From: Brettanomyces bruxellensis
Lineage: Eukaryota; Ascomycota; Pichiomycetes; Pichiales; Pichiaceae
NCBI RefSeq assembly: GCF_011074885.1
Contig: NC_054689.1
Coordinates: forward strand, 1,550,001 to 1,614,000
DNA: 64,000 bases
Direction of reading: 5' to 3'
In this document: positions 30,367-42,470 of the stretch, in pieces
How the letters are laid out: each line of letters starts with the position of its first letter
Position numbering within the stretch: position 1 is the first letter of the stretch
Translations under genes and position numbers: made by a program
The notes under the pieces: generated by a model
Seen by the model: only the letters and a program-made list of their open reading frames with translations
What the model was told of the DNA's origin: nothing
The model's database searches: none

Positions 30367-32736
30367 ATGAAAATTCCTACTGAAGACAAACTTCCTGAAG
30401 GACGATATCCAGAAGATACAGGTGACGGCTCACAAACATCCATAATGAATGATATATCTAATGGCACGGATGTAACTGATGAGAAACGATTCTCAAATTC
30501 AAAGATAACGACGGATGAAACCACAAATAGCAATAGCTCAGGAACAGACGATTTTCTCGTAAGATATGCACAACATCCAGCAAGAGCGAAAAAGTCTGGC
30601 AATTCATCCTCTGACGCTTCTCCTTTAATTCCTATAACGCCTTCAAATCAGATAAGCCATCTCTCAAGCGCAGAAATCACGTCTGTTTCGATACGCGATA
30701 GTGCACCCACCATAATTAATGATTCGTACACGTCAAATATGTCGGCTCATACGGACTTTAGTACGGGAAAGGGGACACAGAGTACACTGCAAGAAGATGA
30801 GGATGCACGTTTGAAAAAGCATCGATATTCCACCTTTATGGGTATATATGTTGGTCTTATGACCGCTCTTGGAGGCTTAATTTATGGCTATAGTACGGGT
30901 GTTATAAACAATTTCCTAGAAATGCCATATGTGAAATCGCATTTCCCGAAAAATGGACATTCGTTCACCGCTAGTGAGTCCGCAATTCTCACTTCTATCA
31001 TAGTAATAGGAACATTTTTTGGTGCGTTAATCGCACCTTTGTCGTCTGACCGGTTTGGCAGACGGCCAACTATAATTATATTCACAGCTGTGGTTTTTAA
31101 TCTGGGTATTGTACTACAACTTCTTTCAACCGGTATAGGGCTCTTTTGCACCGGAAGGCTTATATCCGGCTTTGGTGTCGGTGTTTTGTCCGCAGTTATT
31201 CCTCTTTATCAGGCTGAGGCTTCACCAAGGTGGATTCGTGGTTCTATTATATGCATGTATCAGTGGGCTGTCACGTGGGGTCTCCTTATCCAAAGCGCTA
31301 TATCCCAAGGAACGAAATCTATAGACTCTGCTAGCTGTTATCGAATTCCAACCGGGATTGAATTAGTCTTGGCAAGCAGTCTATCTCTTGGCATGTCTTT
31401 TCTTCCGGAATCCCCCCGTTATTACGTTAGGATTAATAAAATTGATGATGCCATAATGGCACTATCTCGCCTCCGGCGGCTTCCACCGGAAGACGAGTCG
31501 TTGATAGCTGAGCTTATTGATATTAAGGCTTCCTATGATTATGAATGCAGTTTCGGTCAAACAACATTTTGGGACTGTTTCAAAAATTCCCCGTCCCGGG
31601 TTGGCCAGAAAAAAAGAATGCTTACCGGTGTTTTGGTTCAGGCTTTGCAGCAATGTTCTGGAATTAACTTCATCTTTTATTATGGTGTTAACTTTTTCGT
31701 CAAGACCGGTGTCAGTAACTCCTATTTGATGTCGTTGATTACCTACATTACGAACGTCGTGTTCACCATTCCAGGTATTCTTCTTATTGAGATTATTGGA
31801 AGAAGAACACTTCTAATGGGAGGAGCCATCGGAATGATGATATCCAATTTTATTATAGCAATTGTCGGCGCTAAAACTGACTCAATTACCGCCAATAAAG
31901 TCATGTTGACTTTTGTGTGCACGTTCATTTCTTTCTTTGCCTCTACATGGGGTCCTGTCTGTTGGGTTGTGGTTGGAGAAATATACAATCTTTCCGTGCG
32001 GCAAAGGGCTGTCGCATTATGTGCAGCTACAAATTGGTTCATTGACTTTATTTTTGCATATTGCACTCCTTACATGATTGACACCGGAAGTCATACCGCA
32101 TCAATGGGTACCAAGATATTCTTCGTCTGGGGATCGCTAAATATGTTAGCGTTTTTTGTTGCTTACTTTCTTGTTTATGAGACGAAAGGTCTTATGTTAG
32201 AAGATATTGATGAGCTATACCATATTTGCAAAGTTGCCAGTAAATCGTCTAACATGGGTCCTTTGGTGCATCAGATGGCACAGCTTCGTATTAATGAAGA
32301 ACAGCAAAGGGGTGAATCAATATCAACCTCTAAAAGCAGGATAGACTCGCATCTATCTTCTCTAGCTGGGGGTGAAACATTTGATGAGGTGCCCATCGCA
32401 TTTCCAAGGCCTGTTCTTAATCATTCCGAAGGTGAAGAATTAAGTGTGATGCACTCTGGAAATCGTTTGGCACCTGTCTATGGAATGAACACCGATGCCT
32501 CACGGGTTCCTGGAATGATGATGAGTAGTATCTTGAAGCATCCTAACAGTTTGCCACCATCGTTAAGTTCTGATGGAAGTGATGAAAGTGTTGATTTTTC
32601 GGTTGCTTCTGGATCTTCCGGAAACGGACGTGGCCATGATCTCGATCACATGACACCGGAAGAAGAATCGGCAAACAATCAGAGTTTAGATTTCTTTGCC
32701 TATGGTGACAATAGTGCTAGGCATGCTTCTCATTAA
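30367..32736 (+). CDS. SNF3: Glucose sensor of the Snf3/Rgt2 type
   Basis: A 789-residue member of the sugar-porter family. A 155-residue hydrophilic N-terminus precedes twelve membrane spans (about 157-600). Signatures are DRFGRRP, GRLISGFGVG, PESPRYY, QQCSGINFIFYYG, IGRRTLL and YETKGL. A ~185-residue cytoplasmic tail follows, with an SILKHPNSLPPSLSSDGSDESV segment. Long tails mark the non-transporting sensors Snf3/Rgt2/Hgt4, which signal through Yck1/2 and Mth1/Std1 to induce hexose transporter genes. Plain transporters lack them. Its place beside NUS1 and ARF1 matches both SNF3 (YDL194W) and RGT2 (YDL138W), so it is the single pre-duplication orthologue. Confidence 0.88.
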   Translation: MKIPTEDKLPEGRYPEDTGDGSQTSIMNDISNGTDVTDEKRFSNSKITTDETTNSNSSGTDDFLVRYAQHPARAKKSGNSSSDASPLIPITPSNQISHLSSAEITSVSIRDSAPTIINDSYTSNMSAHTDFSTGKGTQSTLQEDEDARLKKHRYSTFMGIYVGLMTALGGLIYGYSTGVINNFLEMPYVKSHFPKNGHSFTASESAILTSIIVIGTFFGALIAPLSSDRFGRRPTIIIFTAVVFNLGIVLQLLSTGIGLFCTGRLISGFGVGVLSAVIPLYQAEASPRWIRGSIICMYQWAVTWGLLIQSAISQGTKSIDSASCYRIPTGIELVLASSLSLGMSFLPESPRYYVRINKIDDAIMALSRLRRLPPEDESLIAELIDIKASYDYECSFGQTTFWDCFKNSPSRVGQKKRMLTGVLVQALQQCSGINFIFYYGVNFFVKTGVSNSYLMSLITYITNVVFTIPGILLIEIIGRRTLLMGGAIGMMISNFIIAIVGAKTDSITANKVMLTFVCTFISFFASTWGPVCWVVVGEIYNLSVRQRAVALCAATNWFIDFIFAYCTPYMIDTGSHTASMGTKIFFVWGSLNMLAFFVAYFLVYETKGLMLEDIDELYHICKVASKSSNMGPLVHQMAQLRINEEQQRGESISTSKSRIDSHLSSLAGGETFDEVPIAFPRPVLNHSEGEELSVMHSGNRLAPVYGMNTDASRVPGMMMSSILKHPNSLPPSLSSDGSDESVDFSVASGSSGNGRGHDLDHMTPEEESANNQSLDFFAYGDNSARHASH

Positions 32737-33398
32737 AATTGGATCTTCAATAGTTGAAAGAAGAGTTCTGAAGCCATTTGATGAACAATATAAAGTCTTT
32801 TTTCGGCTCTCTCCGTCTGTTCATGCATTTGGTTTGGCAGTGGAACCGATTCAAGATCTGTGTGCAACTAGTACTGGAATTACAAGTTCACCAACAGCAA
32901 TTCAAAAATAATGTACACTAGGCTGTCAATATTATATATAGGATGTGTCTTTTTTTACTGTTTTGCATTTACGTTTCCTCTGTTCCTTCATGCAATCTTT
33001 CCATGCAGGTCATAAAGTACAATCTACTTTTTTTATACAGTTTGCTTTCTCCTTAGCGGTTAATGCTCTGTATAATTCCTGTTTTTTTCTAAATGAGTAA
33101 TGATTTTATACATATACCGGTATATTAAAATGGCTATCTTTGATGTATCGTAGACTTTTGAGTGGGATTCGACGATTAGTCTGTATTATTTTTTTCTCTC
33201 CTTCAATTTTTTTCTTTCCCCCCGCTCATGAGGGATGAAAAAAAATATAAATGCTCCCAAAAAGATCCCCTTCAAAGCATATGAGGCGGCCTTCTTGGTT
33301 ACCCCTTTTCCTTTTATTTGAAAGCATATCCTTGTTCAAGAGCTGTGGAATTGTGTGCTTTCTTTGACCTATCTTGCATCTGGATTGCGAATAACGAA
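32737..33398. other. Intergenic SNF3 / NUS1
   Basis: About 0.66 kb, with poly-pyrimidine promoter DNA before NUS1. A frame at 32696-32911 overlaps the SNF3 end without resemblance to the sensor tail. Confidence 0.5.
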
Positions 33399-34547
33399 AT
33401 GGCCGACAGCATTGACTTGGAAGGCGTTAAAAATGCGATATCTGAGTCTAATCGCATAACGACAAGCCTTTCACCAAACAGGTTGGTGAAGAATCAGGCC
33501 CAGGAAATGGAAAAAGATCTTTATCCTGAGTATGAGACAAACGGTAGTTCGAATATCTCGGCAACTTCATATAATAATGAGTCTTTCTTTACCTCTTTCA
33601 ACAACCTCTTTAAGGCTTTGATTTCGCCAGCATCATCGGTGGCCACGCATACTACTTTTTTTAAGCCCCGTGAGAAGTTGACTTACTCAAGATTAGTCGA
33701 GTTTTACATCTACCACTTTGTCTTGACAATGATATACCTTGTTATGACCTTTATTAGGGCATTTCAGTTTGTGAGTAATAAGACAAAGCTCAAGTTTCTT
33801 TCCTTGGCCTACAACCCTGCGGAAGATCCAGAGGTGATAAATCACGATATTAATAAATTGGCCAAAATCCCACGGAGGGTGTCGGTTATTCTTAACTATA
33901 AGCCGGAGCAAGAGGAAAATGGTGGTGTTGAGGGCTTGTGTAATGATGTGTCCAAAATCTCTACTTGGTGTCTATCTAGTGGAATTTCCTATCTTTCCGT
34001 CTATGAGTATCATGGTGTGCTCAAGAAGCGAGTTCCCGAGTTACGTCGTGCAGTTTTCAAGAAATTCACCGCATATTTTGGTACTGAGAACGTTCCAAAT
34101 TTCGTCATCAAGATTCCACATCTTAACTTGAGTTATACTGGAAGTATTGATGGCAAACTTATAGAAGATGAAGCTTATATTAAGGAATTAGATTTGAGCG
34201 ATACAAAGCCAACATATGACATCGAGATCACACTTTTGAGTATGGTGGATGGCAGACCTACAATTGTGGAATTGACCAAGGTTATGGCCGACCTTGCAAA
34301 AAGAGGTGATTTAAAGGCGCACAACATCACTCTGAAGTTTGTGGATCAAGAGCTTCAACAATTGGTTGGTAAAGAGCCGGACCTTGTCATAATGTTTCAG
34401 CCATTTTTGAATTTACAAGGATACCCTCCCTGGCAAATACGTCTCAGTGAACTATATTGGGAGCCTGATAATGATAGTATTGGTTACGCCGTATTTTTGA
34501 GAGCTTTACAGAAATACTCGACCTGCAAGATTAATGTCGGGCGTTAA
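33399..34547 (+). CDS. NUS1: Nus1, subunit of cis-prenyltransferase (dolichol synthesis)
   Basis: A 382-residue protein from the ATG at 33399; the frame upstream reaches only a TTG. One hydrophobic span near residues 110-135 (YHFVLTMIYLVMTFI) anchors it in the ER. The C-terminal half has the undecaprenyl-synthase-like fold without the catalytic Asp motif, including KIPRRVSVILNY, WCLSSGISYLSVYEYHG, and the end PPWQIRLSELYWE..YAVFLRALQKYS. Nus1 pairs with Rer2 or Srt1 to make polyprenyl diphosphate for dolichol. The extreme end reads KINVGR, so NVG stands where the mammalian partner has an RxG motif. Gene order SNF3-NUS1-ARF1 equals YDL194W-YDL193W-YDL192W. Confidence 0.9.
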   Translation: MADSIDLEGVKNAISESNRITTSLSPNRLVKNQAQEMEKDLYPEYETNGSSNISATSYNNESFFTSFNNLFKALISPASSVATHTTFFKPREKLTYSRLVEFYIYHFVLTMIYLVMTFIRAFQFVSNKTKLKFLSLAYNPAEDPEVINHDINKLAKIPRRVSVILNYKPEQEENGGVEGLCNDVSKISTWCLSSGISYLSVYEYHGVLKKRVPELRRAVFKKFTAYFGTENVPNFVIKIPHLNLSYTGSIDGKLIEDEAYIKELDLSDTKPTYDIEITLLSMVDGRPTIVELTKVMADLAKRGDLKAHNITLKFVDQELQQLVGKEPDLVIMFQPFLNLQGYPPWQIRLSELYWEPDNDSIGYAVFLRALQKYSTCKINVGR

Positions 34548-35244
34548 ATGTGTCGCAATCCTCCCTATTTTTGTTGATAATGATGCTACTTTCTGATTGC
34601 TTTTAATATTTCTAACGCATACCTATATATTACAGATCAGCAACATTTTTTTTTTTCAACTTGCATGCATAACAGCCGTTATCATTCTTCCTGCTTCTAT
34701 CAGTAACTTTTTTGTTGTCTTTCCCACCTTGCTCATTAATATCTTTGCTCTAATACAAATAATGAAATATCTTTAAACGAATCCTTGTCGAATTTTCAGC
34801 TCGTCTTTTATATGTGAGTTAAAGGCTGCATAAATCAGCCACATCTTTTTTTTTCATCAGATCTACAAAAACGCAAGAAAGCTTAATCCTGGTCAATTGC
34901 TGAAACAGGACCTCAGCGCATAAATTTTTTTTTCCTCCTTTTTTCCCTCTTTCCATTATATTCCCGCGTCTTTGCATTTCCTACTATCATAAATAGAGAG
35001 CGTTTTTTTTTTCCCAGGTGTTTTCTTTTTCTCACTATTTGCTTGAGCTTTTATTCGGTTTCTTTTTTTTTTGTTAATTCCCAAGTTTTGCCCGTACTCT
35101 CGCGCTTTGAATGTAAAAAGCAAACCTACTGAAGTTCAGCTTCTTCTTCGTATTTTGTATTGTAGCAGTGTCACCACTCTTTTCCAACCTTGGAGTTCTC
35201 TTATTCAAGTTAGAATATAATCAGCAGTATAGAATTGGATAGAG
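34548..35244. other. Promoter region of ARF1
   Basis: About 0.7 kb with many T/C-rich tracts (34651, 34849, 34926, 35006, 35064), typical of strong housekeeping promoters. No ORF. Confidence 0.55.
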
Positions 35245-36203
35245 GTAAGTATTTGATATTTGATTTATGTTGTGTGCTTGTTAATTCCTGTTGTTTTCAG
35301 GTTGACGTGTCGTCTGTATGTATTTTTGGCCTTATTTCTTTGAAATCTACCAGGGATATAAATGGAATAAGTTTCATTGAAAGAGCTGTTCATTTGGACA
35401 AGTCTAAGGTTCACTATGCAGCACTGATATCATCGGTTAAAATAATTGTGTGCATCCTTTGTTTAACATGAAAGATTACGATGGAGACAGATTTTTTTTG
35501 GTTTACTTTAGATTTGGCCTGTGCTTCTAGTGATTAGTGAATCTTGTGCATTTTTAGAATTATCTCCAGGTGGTCTGGTTGATCCGATCATTTGATTGAC
35601 GTAAGGGGAGTATTGTGACTTCTATTTCCCTACTGTCAAATCTATGGATATATTTGTATTAATTTGCAACTTGGATTTTCCCCAATCTTCCCAACTTGAA
35701 AAGCTCCATAATATTTATTAGTCAATGGCATTGGCTATGCAGTATACAACTTATTACAATTGTCTCGAATTTATGCTTGTCTGAATCATCATTTGCTTTG
35801 CTGGTACCGCTTCTTCGATAAGCGATACGTTCTTTTGATTTTGAGGCTTGTTGTTTAATGCCTAAAATCCGAGGGGAGTCACTGCGCACAAATGCTAACG
35901 AAAAAAAAAAATGTTTTTTCCCCCTCCCGAAATTTCTCCCCTCACCGGGCTTGTTACCGATTCTAAATTCTAAAGTCATTCAAATAACCTTATCTGACAT
36001 CATTCGATCTCGCTTGATGTTGATATTATTTCTTTGGGTATAATTTGGGATGTATTATTGCAATCGATTGTTCAGTTTATATTCTCACGGATGATTATGA
36101 TTATTTTAGCTATGCACAAATGTTTCTCAGCATAATGAACTTGGTGAATTATGCCGTATCTAATGATCAACTATACTAACATGAGATACTGCTTTTAATT
36201 TAG
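35245..36203 (+). other. Putative 5'-leader intron of ARF1
   Basis: GTAAGT donor at 35245, perfect TACTAAC branch at 36174-36180, and a TTTAG acceptor ending at 36203, 12 bp before the ARF1 ATG. The predicted length is 959 bp. The branch-acceptor spacing of 23 bp is normal. No coding frame in it is credible. Inferred from motifs only. Confidence 0.65.
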
Positions 36204-36209
36204 ATATAA

Positions 36210-36758
<549 letters not shown>

Positions 36759-37955
36759 ACGTCGTCTAGCGCTGGCCATCGACTGTAATTTTTTTCTTTC
36801 TTCCAACTTTATAACATCCTTATCTTTCTCTTTTTGATTTCTTGATCTATTGCTTCTTCTTCTTGGTTCTTTTTTTTCTACAAAGGGATCCTCGAAAAAA
36901 GAATAAATAAAAAGAGAAGAAGAGCTTTTGGGCCTTTTGAAATAATCCTTAATATAAGTTGTTTCGATTGTGTGTTAACTACATTGTAGTAAGTATCGGC
37001 CAGTACATCAAAATGTAATTTATTGTGTCATGCTATGGATGTATTGAATGATGATTCGTAATTCATATTCGTAGTGGTATAATCATGCTCTATGAGGAGG
37101 TATTTGTTCAAAAGGTGACAGGTAGAAAGTCTTGCTGCTTAACCACCATTAATCCAATTTAAATGTGTACTTTAGCTATAAAGAGGAAATTTATTATCTT
37201 AATTATGAATTTAAATTTTGTCAAGAATTTTATCATGTATTTTTTTAAAGGGAAGCAAATACATACTATTGAATCTCACATCCCAATCGTTAATGGGCAT
37301 CATCTAATTGTTGCTGTATATCACAGAAAATTTAAGAAGGTAGCTGCATTCATGATCGATAGTTCAAAGTAACACAAGAATCCAAGCTGAATCACTGTGC
37401 TTGCTTGTTTGATGCAATTTTTATGACCACAACTGCTGAGGTCGCGTCAATCCCTTAAAAGCCTGCGTTTCCAAATTGAGAAATAATTTTCGTAGTTCCC
37501 AAAATATATTTTACATATTATTCATTTCTTAGTCATACTCAGCTTTACAATATTTCCTTACGGAAATGTGAACTTTGTGGTGCCCATCTAAACGTGATTC
37601 CATTACTTAATCATGTAGTCCTGCGAACTGTAAGCGAAGGAAGGAGCATAATTTATTCACACCTTACACCTCACAAATATATTCTGACTACCCAGAAAAC
37701 GCAGTCACAAGTTTGCACATTCGCGAATTGCAATTTCCTATTGTTTAGTTTATGCATTTCCCGGATACTGGGAAGTTACCAGTTTTTCGCATGTCTAAGG
37801 ATGCCCGCGAATTTTGAGATGATCACAGTGGCTGAAAAATCACTGAGTTAAAATTTTTTTCAAGTTATCAAGCTTCAAGGTCACTTAGAACTCAACATAC
37901 ACGCTTTTGACACTCGACAACTAGAAGGTAAACTAAGCACAAACAAACAAACAAA
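36759..37955. other. Intergenic ARF1 / RPL35
   Basis: About 1.2 kb. The distal part is the pyrimidine-rich ARF1 3' UTR and the proximal part the RPL35 promoter. Open frames at 37163 and 37594 lack ATG support or family features. I did not find Rap1- or Tbf1-like sites with confidence. Confidence 0.5.
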
Positions 37956-38764
37956 ATGGTATGTTTTACACCGTGGTTAAAATTGCGAAAGATCTCTTTT
38001 TTATAAATATCATCAGAACCAAGAAAACTGGATGCACATGGTTAAGAAACAGAATGATGAGATGAAGATTATCAGTTGTACTGTTGCTTGCTACATCAGA
38101 GACACCAGCATACACTTACTATACATGCTGTTATGATCAGATACAAAAAGGTTACACACCCGAGGAGATCCGCTACATAATAATCAATAGTGCACTGCTT
38201 TTATACAGAAACCGACTGGGTATACACGGGAGATTCATAATACTCAAGAAAACCCATACGACTACAGACACAGGGTCCGAGTATTGTGCGGAATCTAGTG
38301 TTCACAGATGTTGATAGATGATATTTTTTACTTTAGAGAATAGCAAATTTGGAAAGCTTGAAACGAAGAAATAGTTACTAACAGAAAGCAATATTTTATT
38401 ATAGGCCGGTGTTAAGACTTACGAACTCAGAACCCAGTCCAAGCAGGAATTGGAGGACAAGCTTGTTGAATTGAAGAAGGAACTTGCTGCTCTCAGAGTG
38501 CAGAAGTTGAACAGACCTTCTCTTCCAAAGATCAGACTTGTCAGAAAGGACATTGCTAGGGTTTTGACCATCATCAACGAGCAACAGAGAGACTCTGTCA
38601 GAGCTTTCTACGCTGGAAAGAAGTACATTCCAAAGGACTTGAGAGCCAAGCAGACCAGAGCTATCAGAAGAAGATTGACCAAGAGCGAGAAGAACTTGAA
38701 GACTACGAAGGCTAAGAAGGCTGCTATTGCTTACCCAGCCAGAGACTTTGCTATAAAGGCTTAA
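37956..38764 (+). CDS. RPL35: 60S ribosomal protein L35 (uL29), one intron after ATG
   Basis: Join 37956..37958 with 38405..38764, giving 120 residues, the exact length of the S. cerevisiae protein. Exon 1 is only the ATG, as in S. cerevisiae RPL35A/B. The second exon begins AGVKTYELRTQSK and continues with LKKELAALRVQKL, RPSLPKIRLVRK, INEQQRDSVR, KKYIPKDLRAKQTRAIRR and the end FAIKA. L35 sits near the polypeptide exit tunnel. The biased codons suggest strong expression. Confidence 0.96.
37959..38404 (+). other. RPL35 intron
   Basis: GTATGT donor directly after the ATG, TACTAAC at 38376-38382, and a TATAG acceptor ending at 38404. Length 446 bp. No snoRNA or ORF recognised inside. Confidence 0.93.
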
Positions 38765-39248
38765 ATTTGTGGTTGTGTTTGTTACACGAAGTTCGTTTCT
38801 AGTTTGATTTTTTAAGCAGGAGGTGCTTTAAAGAACTCTCTTAATATAATCTGTCACATTATATAAATATAACAAATGTGCTTTTGATTGCAAGGTGTAC
38901 AAGTTGATAGTAGGCTAGTTTATTTGTATTCATTTGAACTTTGAAAATTGACAAAGTATATGCACTTTTTTTTAGCGTAGTGATTTATTTTGGTCTTGTC
39001 ATAAGGTATATTCCGTTTCATTAGGACCAGCAGTTAGTCTGGTCGTAAGCGCGCCGTCATTTCTGCCTGTTATCGGCATTTATTTAATTTTTTTTTAGTC
39101 TCTCTTTTGCCTCCCAGCATGTGCGAGGAACTTTTCCCAAAAAAATGTGATCATCCTTATCTACACACTTGAATTTATGAACAGACGGATCCAAAGACCC
39201 ACGATTATCTGCTTTATTGAGTAAGCTACTTTTTCAGCTTTTCATAAA
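38765..39248. other. Intergenic RPL35 / UFD2
   Basis: About 0.48 kb of AT-rich spacer; nothing recognised. Confidence 0.5.
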
Positions 39249-42200
39249 ATGTCCGATTCTGATAATGTTCGCTCTAAACGTCTTGCTAAACTTGGTAAAA
39301 GTAATAGCAATCATTTGTCTCATGATCGACTCGATACAGATGTAAAAACGGACAAAACCACCCTAGAACCAAAGCGGCAAAAATCAGATTCCAGTGAAAC
39401 AAAAATGACTGTAAGCAATCAGAATTCAGCAAAAGACAACCAGTCTCATTCAAGAGAGAGAGCAGATATCAATGTGTGGGTTGGACATCACTTGGAAAGT
39501 ATTTTGAAGGCCACGCTTTCCAATGATGAACGAAAGACAAGAGATTACTTTGCATTACAGACCAGTCTGGGAGAAGATGAAGATTTAAATATAGGTGCCA
39601 ATCTAACATACGATCTGATTGACCCAGCTTTGTTGGAGGTTTTAACTGAGCAGGGCACGTCCAGATTCTACAGATCGCCGATGGATTATCTATTTGATAC
39701 ATGGCAGAAAGCTGGGGTTGAAAAACGGTTTATCCGTTCGGACGATTCGCTTGCTTCTGAAAAAATGAGGGTCTTAAATGAAGTTTTACGTCTTAGTTCC
39801 TCATATGCATCTATTATGTTCCAGGTTCCCGATATGTTTGCAGATGAGGTTAAAACAACAGACCTCATAGAAGTATTCTGGAAAAATATTGACAAGTATG
39901 AGCTATTTTTAATCGATATAATCGACCGAGCAGTTGAGAATGATACCATTTTGGAATTGCTGAATGCTGTCATCACTCCATTAACTTTAAAATTGCAATC
40001 ACTGGAATACAACGGTGACATCGATTATATGAAGATCTTATCCGTCATACAATTATTTTTGAGTAATAGGGCTGTGGCATCTACGTTTTATAAAATGGAT
40101 GAGTTTCATCCAGCCAATCTTAAAGGTGCGGACTTTGAAAACAAAACGTTGTTGGGTCGAATTCTTAGAATATCGCCTTTGCTTCCAGCAATGGCAACAG
40201 CAAATTATTCCGATCTATCAAGTAAGCCATTAATTATGAAGACACATGGATCAATTCAGGCTGAGTATGATATTTTGATTGCACGACTTTTTAGTATATG
40301 CGACCGTCTAGTTAGAAGTGGCAAGGATTCAAGGTCAGCATTTTTGAAGTGGCTCGCCGATGTGGTCAATACTAATCATCTAAGAAGAGGAGAACAAGCA
40401 GATCCTAAGAAAATTGCCTCAGATGCTTTGATGCTTAATTTAACTTTGATTCTTGTGAAATTTTCGCAGCCATTCTTGAACTTTTTAAATAATAAGAAGA
40501 TCAACAAGATTGCTATGGATTATCTTGACCACAACAACAAGCTATTAGATTTATCTGAAGAGACAAAAATCAATGCCACCATTGAGGAATACAATAATTA
40601 TTATAAAAAGGAGCAAACAGTTGAATCACCATTGAACTTTATATCAGAGTGCTTTTATTTATTGCTCACGTACATTCATTATGGCTTAGGTGGTTTGTTT
40701 ATTAGTGCAGATAGAACATCTAATATTATTAAACAATTGTCACAGCAATTGAAGAAATTTGATGAACTAGTTGCTCAGAGAAATGCTTCTATGAATAATC
40801 CAATGATGAAAATGCTTTACAACACCAAGGTTAAGCCCCTTAAATTAGAGCTGCAAAAGTGCAAGGCACAAAAACTATCGCTTCAGATGTTTTTTCTGCA
40901 TAGAAATATGCAGTTAGACGTTTTTGAGATAATAATTGGTTGTATAACGTTTTTTATGAAATTGATTGACCCAACCCATAAATATCCGGATACTCAAACC
41001 AAAATTCCGCTTCATGATTATGAAGATGATACCGAAAAGATGGAAGATGTTGAGTACACGAGGAAACTTGCGCCTGTTCCCTTCAGGTTCTATCCAGAAA
41101 TGTTTTTAGAAGGAATAATCAATTATTGCCATTACATTTCTAGATTTAACAACAATCCAATGTTTCGTAATGATGCAAAGTTAGAAAGACTTGTTGAGTT
41201 TGCTGTCTTAATTTTAAGATGTCCGGAACTTGTTAGTAATCCTCACTTGAAGGCAAGATTAGTGGAAGTTCTATTCTTTGGCTCTCTTCCTCTTCGTAAT
41301 GGTACGGATGGTTACATGATCTCCATTTTCACCGATAACAAGATAGTGAAAGAAAATTTGATGTTCTGTCTTTTGGACTTTTACGTGATGGTTGAGAAGA
41401 CGGGCGCTTCATCACAATTCTATGATAAGTTTAACTCCAGATATCACATATCTTATATTTTGGAGAAGCTCTGGAAGTTTGATTATTTCAAAAAGAGTCT
41501 TAAGTTGATTTCTGAGGAAATGCCCCGTGTTTTCATTCGTCTGATTGCAAGAATGTTGAACGATACAACATATTTACTGGACGAATCACTAAATCATTTA
41601 CACACTATTGGTGCTTGTCAACGGGAGATTGAAGCCAGAAGTAAAGGTAAGCCAGCTGAAATGCCGGATAGTGATAAGGATCTTCAGACAAAGCTCGGCG
41701 AGAGTGAAAGAATGGCTAAATCATTTGTTCAACTCTCAAACAAGACGGTTCTTTTATTTGATTTGTTTACTCAAGAGACACCACGCTCATTTGTCATTGT
41801 TGAGCTTGTTGACAGACTTGCCGGTATGCTTGATTACAATATCGTGGCACTTGTCGGACCAAAATATAACGAGTTGAAAGTGAAAAATCCGGAAGAGTAC
41901 CGATTTGATCCAGGAGAATTGCTTTTCAGATTATGTTCCATCTTCATAAATCTTTCTATGGAAAATGAATTTGTGGATGCGGTTGCAAGAGATGAACGGT
42001 CATTTCGGCCAGAGTGCTTTAAAAAAGCAATAAACATCTTGTATAGAGTTGGTAAGGTTCCAAATCAGGAGTTTGTGAATAAGTTGTTAACCTTTTCGAA
42101 GAGAGCTTCTGATAAAAAGGCTGAGGAAGAGGAAGAAGAGAGTGAATTGGGTGAGATTCCTGATGAGTTTTTGGATCCATTGATGTTTACACTCATGAAA

Positions 42201-42470
42201 GATCCGGTGAAATTACCTCATTCGAAGGTTTCAATTGATAGATCTGTCATTAAGGCACATTTGATGAATGATCCAACAGATCCCTTCAACAGGACCCCAC
42301 TCAAGATTGAAGATGTGAAAGAGGATGAAGAGCTGCGCTCCAAAATACAGGCATGGATTAAGAAAAGAAAGCAAGCCATCAGGCAAGAAAAGGAGAAAAA
42401 AAGACTAGACGAACAACCTAAGGAAAATAATTCTGAGGATGCTAATGGTGATGTGAACATGAGCGTCTAA
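39249..42470 (+). CDS. UFD2: Ufd2 U-box ubiquitin chain-elongation factor (E4)
   Basis: A 1073-residue protein, longer than the 961 of S. cerevisiae. After a polar N-terminus comes the large helical Ufd2 core (about 200-930), with typical segments such as PLNFISECFYLLLTYIHYGLGG and PVPFRFYPEMFLEGIINY. The U-box lies at about 968-1040: EIPDEFLDPLMFTLMKDPVKLP, then DPFNRTPLKIEDV. A Lys/Glu tail ends the protein. Ufd2 binds Cdc48 and extends short ubiquitin chains on substrates for proteasomal decay. It is on the plus strand here, whereas UFD2 (YDL190C) is inverted relative to RPL35A and RBS1 in S. cerevisiae. Confidence 0.94.
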   Translation: MSDSDNVRSKRLAKLGKSNSNHLSHDRLDTDVKTDKTTLEPKRQKSDSSETKMTVSNQNSAKDNQSHSRERADINVWVGHHLESILKATLSNDERKTRDYFALQTSLGEDEDLNIGANLTYDLIDPALLEVLTEQGTSRFYRSPMDYLFDTWQKAGVEKRFIRSDDSLASEKMRVLNEVLRLSSSYASIMFQVPDMFADEVKTTDLIEVFWKNIDKYELFLIDIIDRAVENDTILELLNAVITPLTLKLQSLEYNGDIDYMKILSVIQLFLSNRAVASTFYKMDEFHPANLKGADFENKTLLGRILRISPLLPAMATANYSDLSSKPLIMKTHGSIQAEYDILIARLFSICDRLVRSGKDSRSAFLKWLADVVNTNHLRRGEQADPKKIASDALMLNLTLILVKFSQPFLNFLNNKKINKIAMDYLDHNNKLLDLSEETKINATIEEYNNYYKKEQTVESPLNFISECFYLLLTYIHYGLGGLFISADRTSNIIKQLSQQLKKFDELVAQRNASMNNPMMKMLYNTKVKPLKLELQKCKAQKLSLQMFFLHRNMQLDVFEIIIGCITFFMKLIDPTHKYPDTQTKIPLHDYEDDTEKMEDVEYTRKLAPVPFRFYPEMFLEGIINYCHYISRFNNNPMFRNDAKLERLVEFAVLILRCPELVSNPHLKARLVEVLFFGSLPLRNGTDGYMISIFTDNKIVKENLMFCLLDFYVMVEKTGASSQFYDKFNSRYHISYILEKLWKFDYFKKSLKLISEEMPRVFIRLIARMLNDTTYLLDESLNHLHTIGACQREIEARSKGKPAEMPDSDKDLQTKLGESERMAKSFVQLSNKTVLLFDLFTQETPRSFVIVELVDRLAGMLDYNIVALVGPKYNELKVKNPEEYRFDPGELLFRLCSIFINLSMENEFVDAVARDERSFRPECFKKAINILYRVGKVPNQEFVNKLLTFSKRASDKKAEEEEEESELGEIPDEFLDPLMFTLMKDPVKLPHSKVSIDRSVIKAHLMNDPTDPFNRTPLKIEDVKEDEELRSKIQAWIKKRKQAIRQEKEKKRLDEQPKENNSEDANGDVNMSV

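Noticed and set aside
32696..32911. Frameshifted continuation of the SNF3 tail
   Set aside because: The sequence does not resemble sensor tails, and the SNF3 frame ends naturally.
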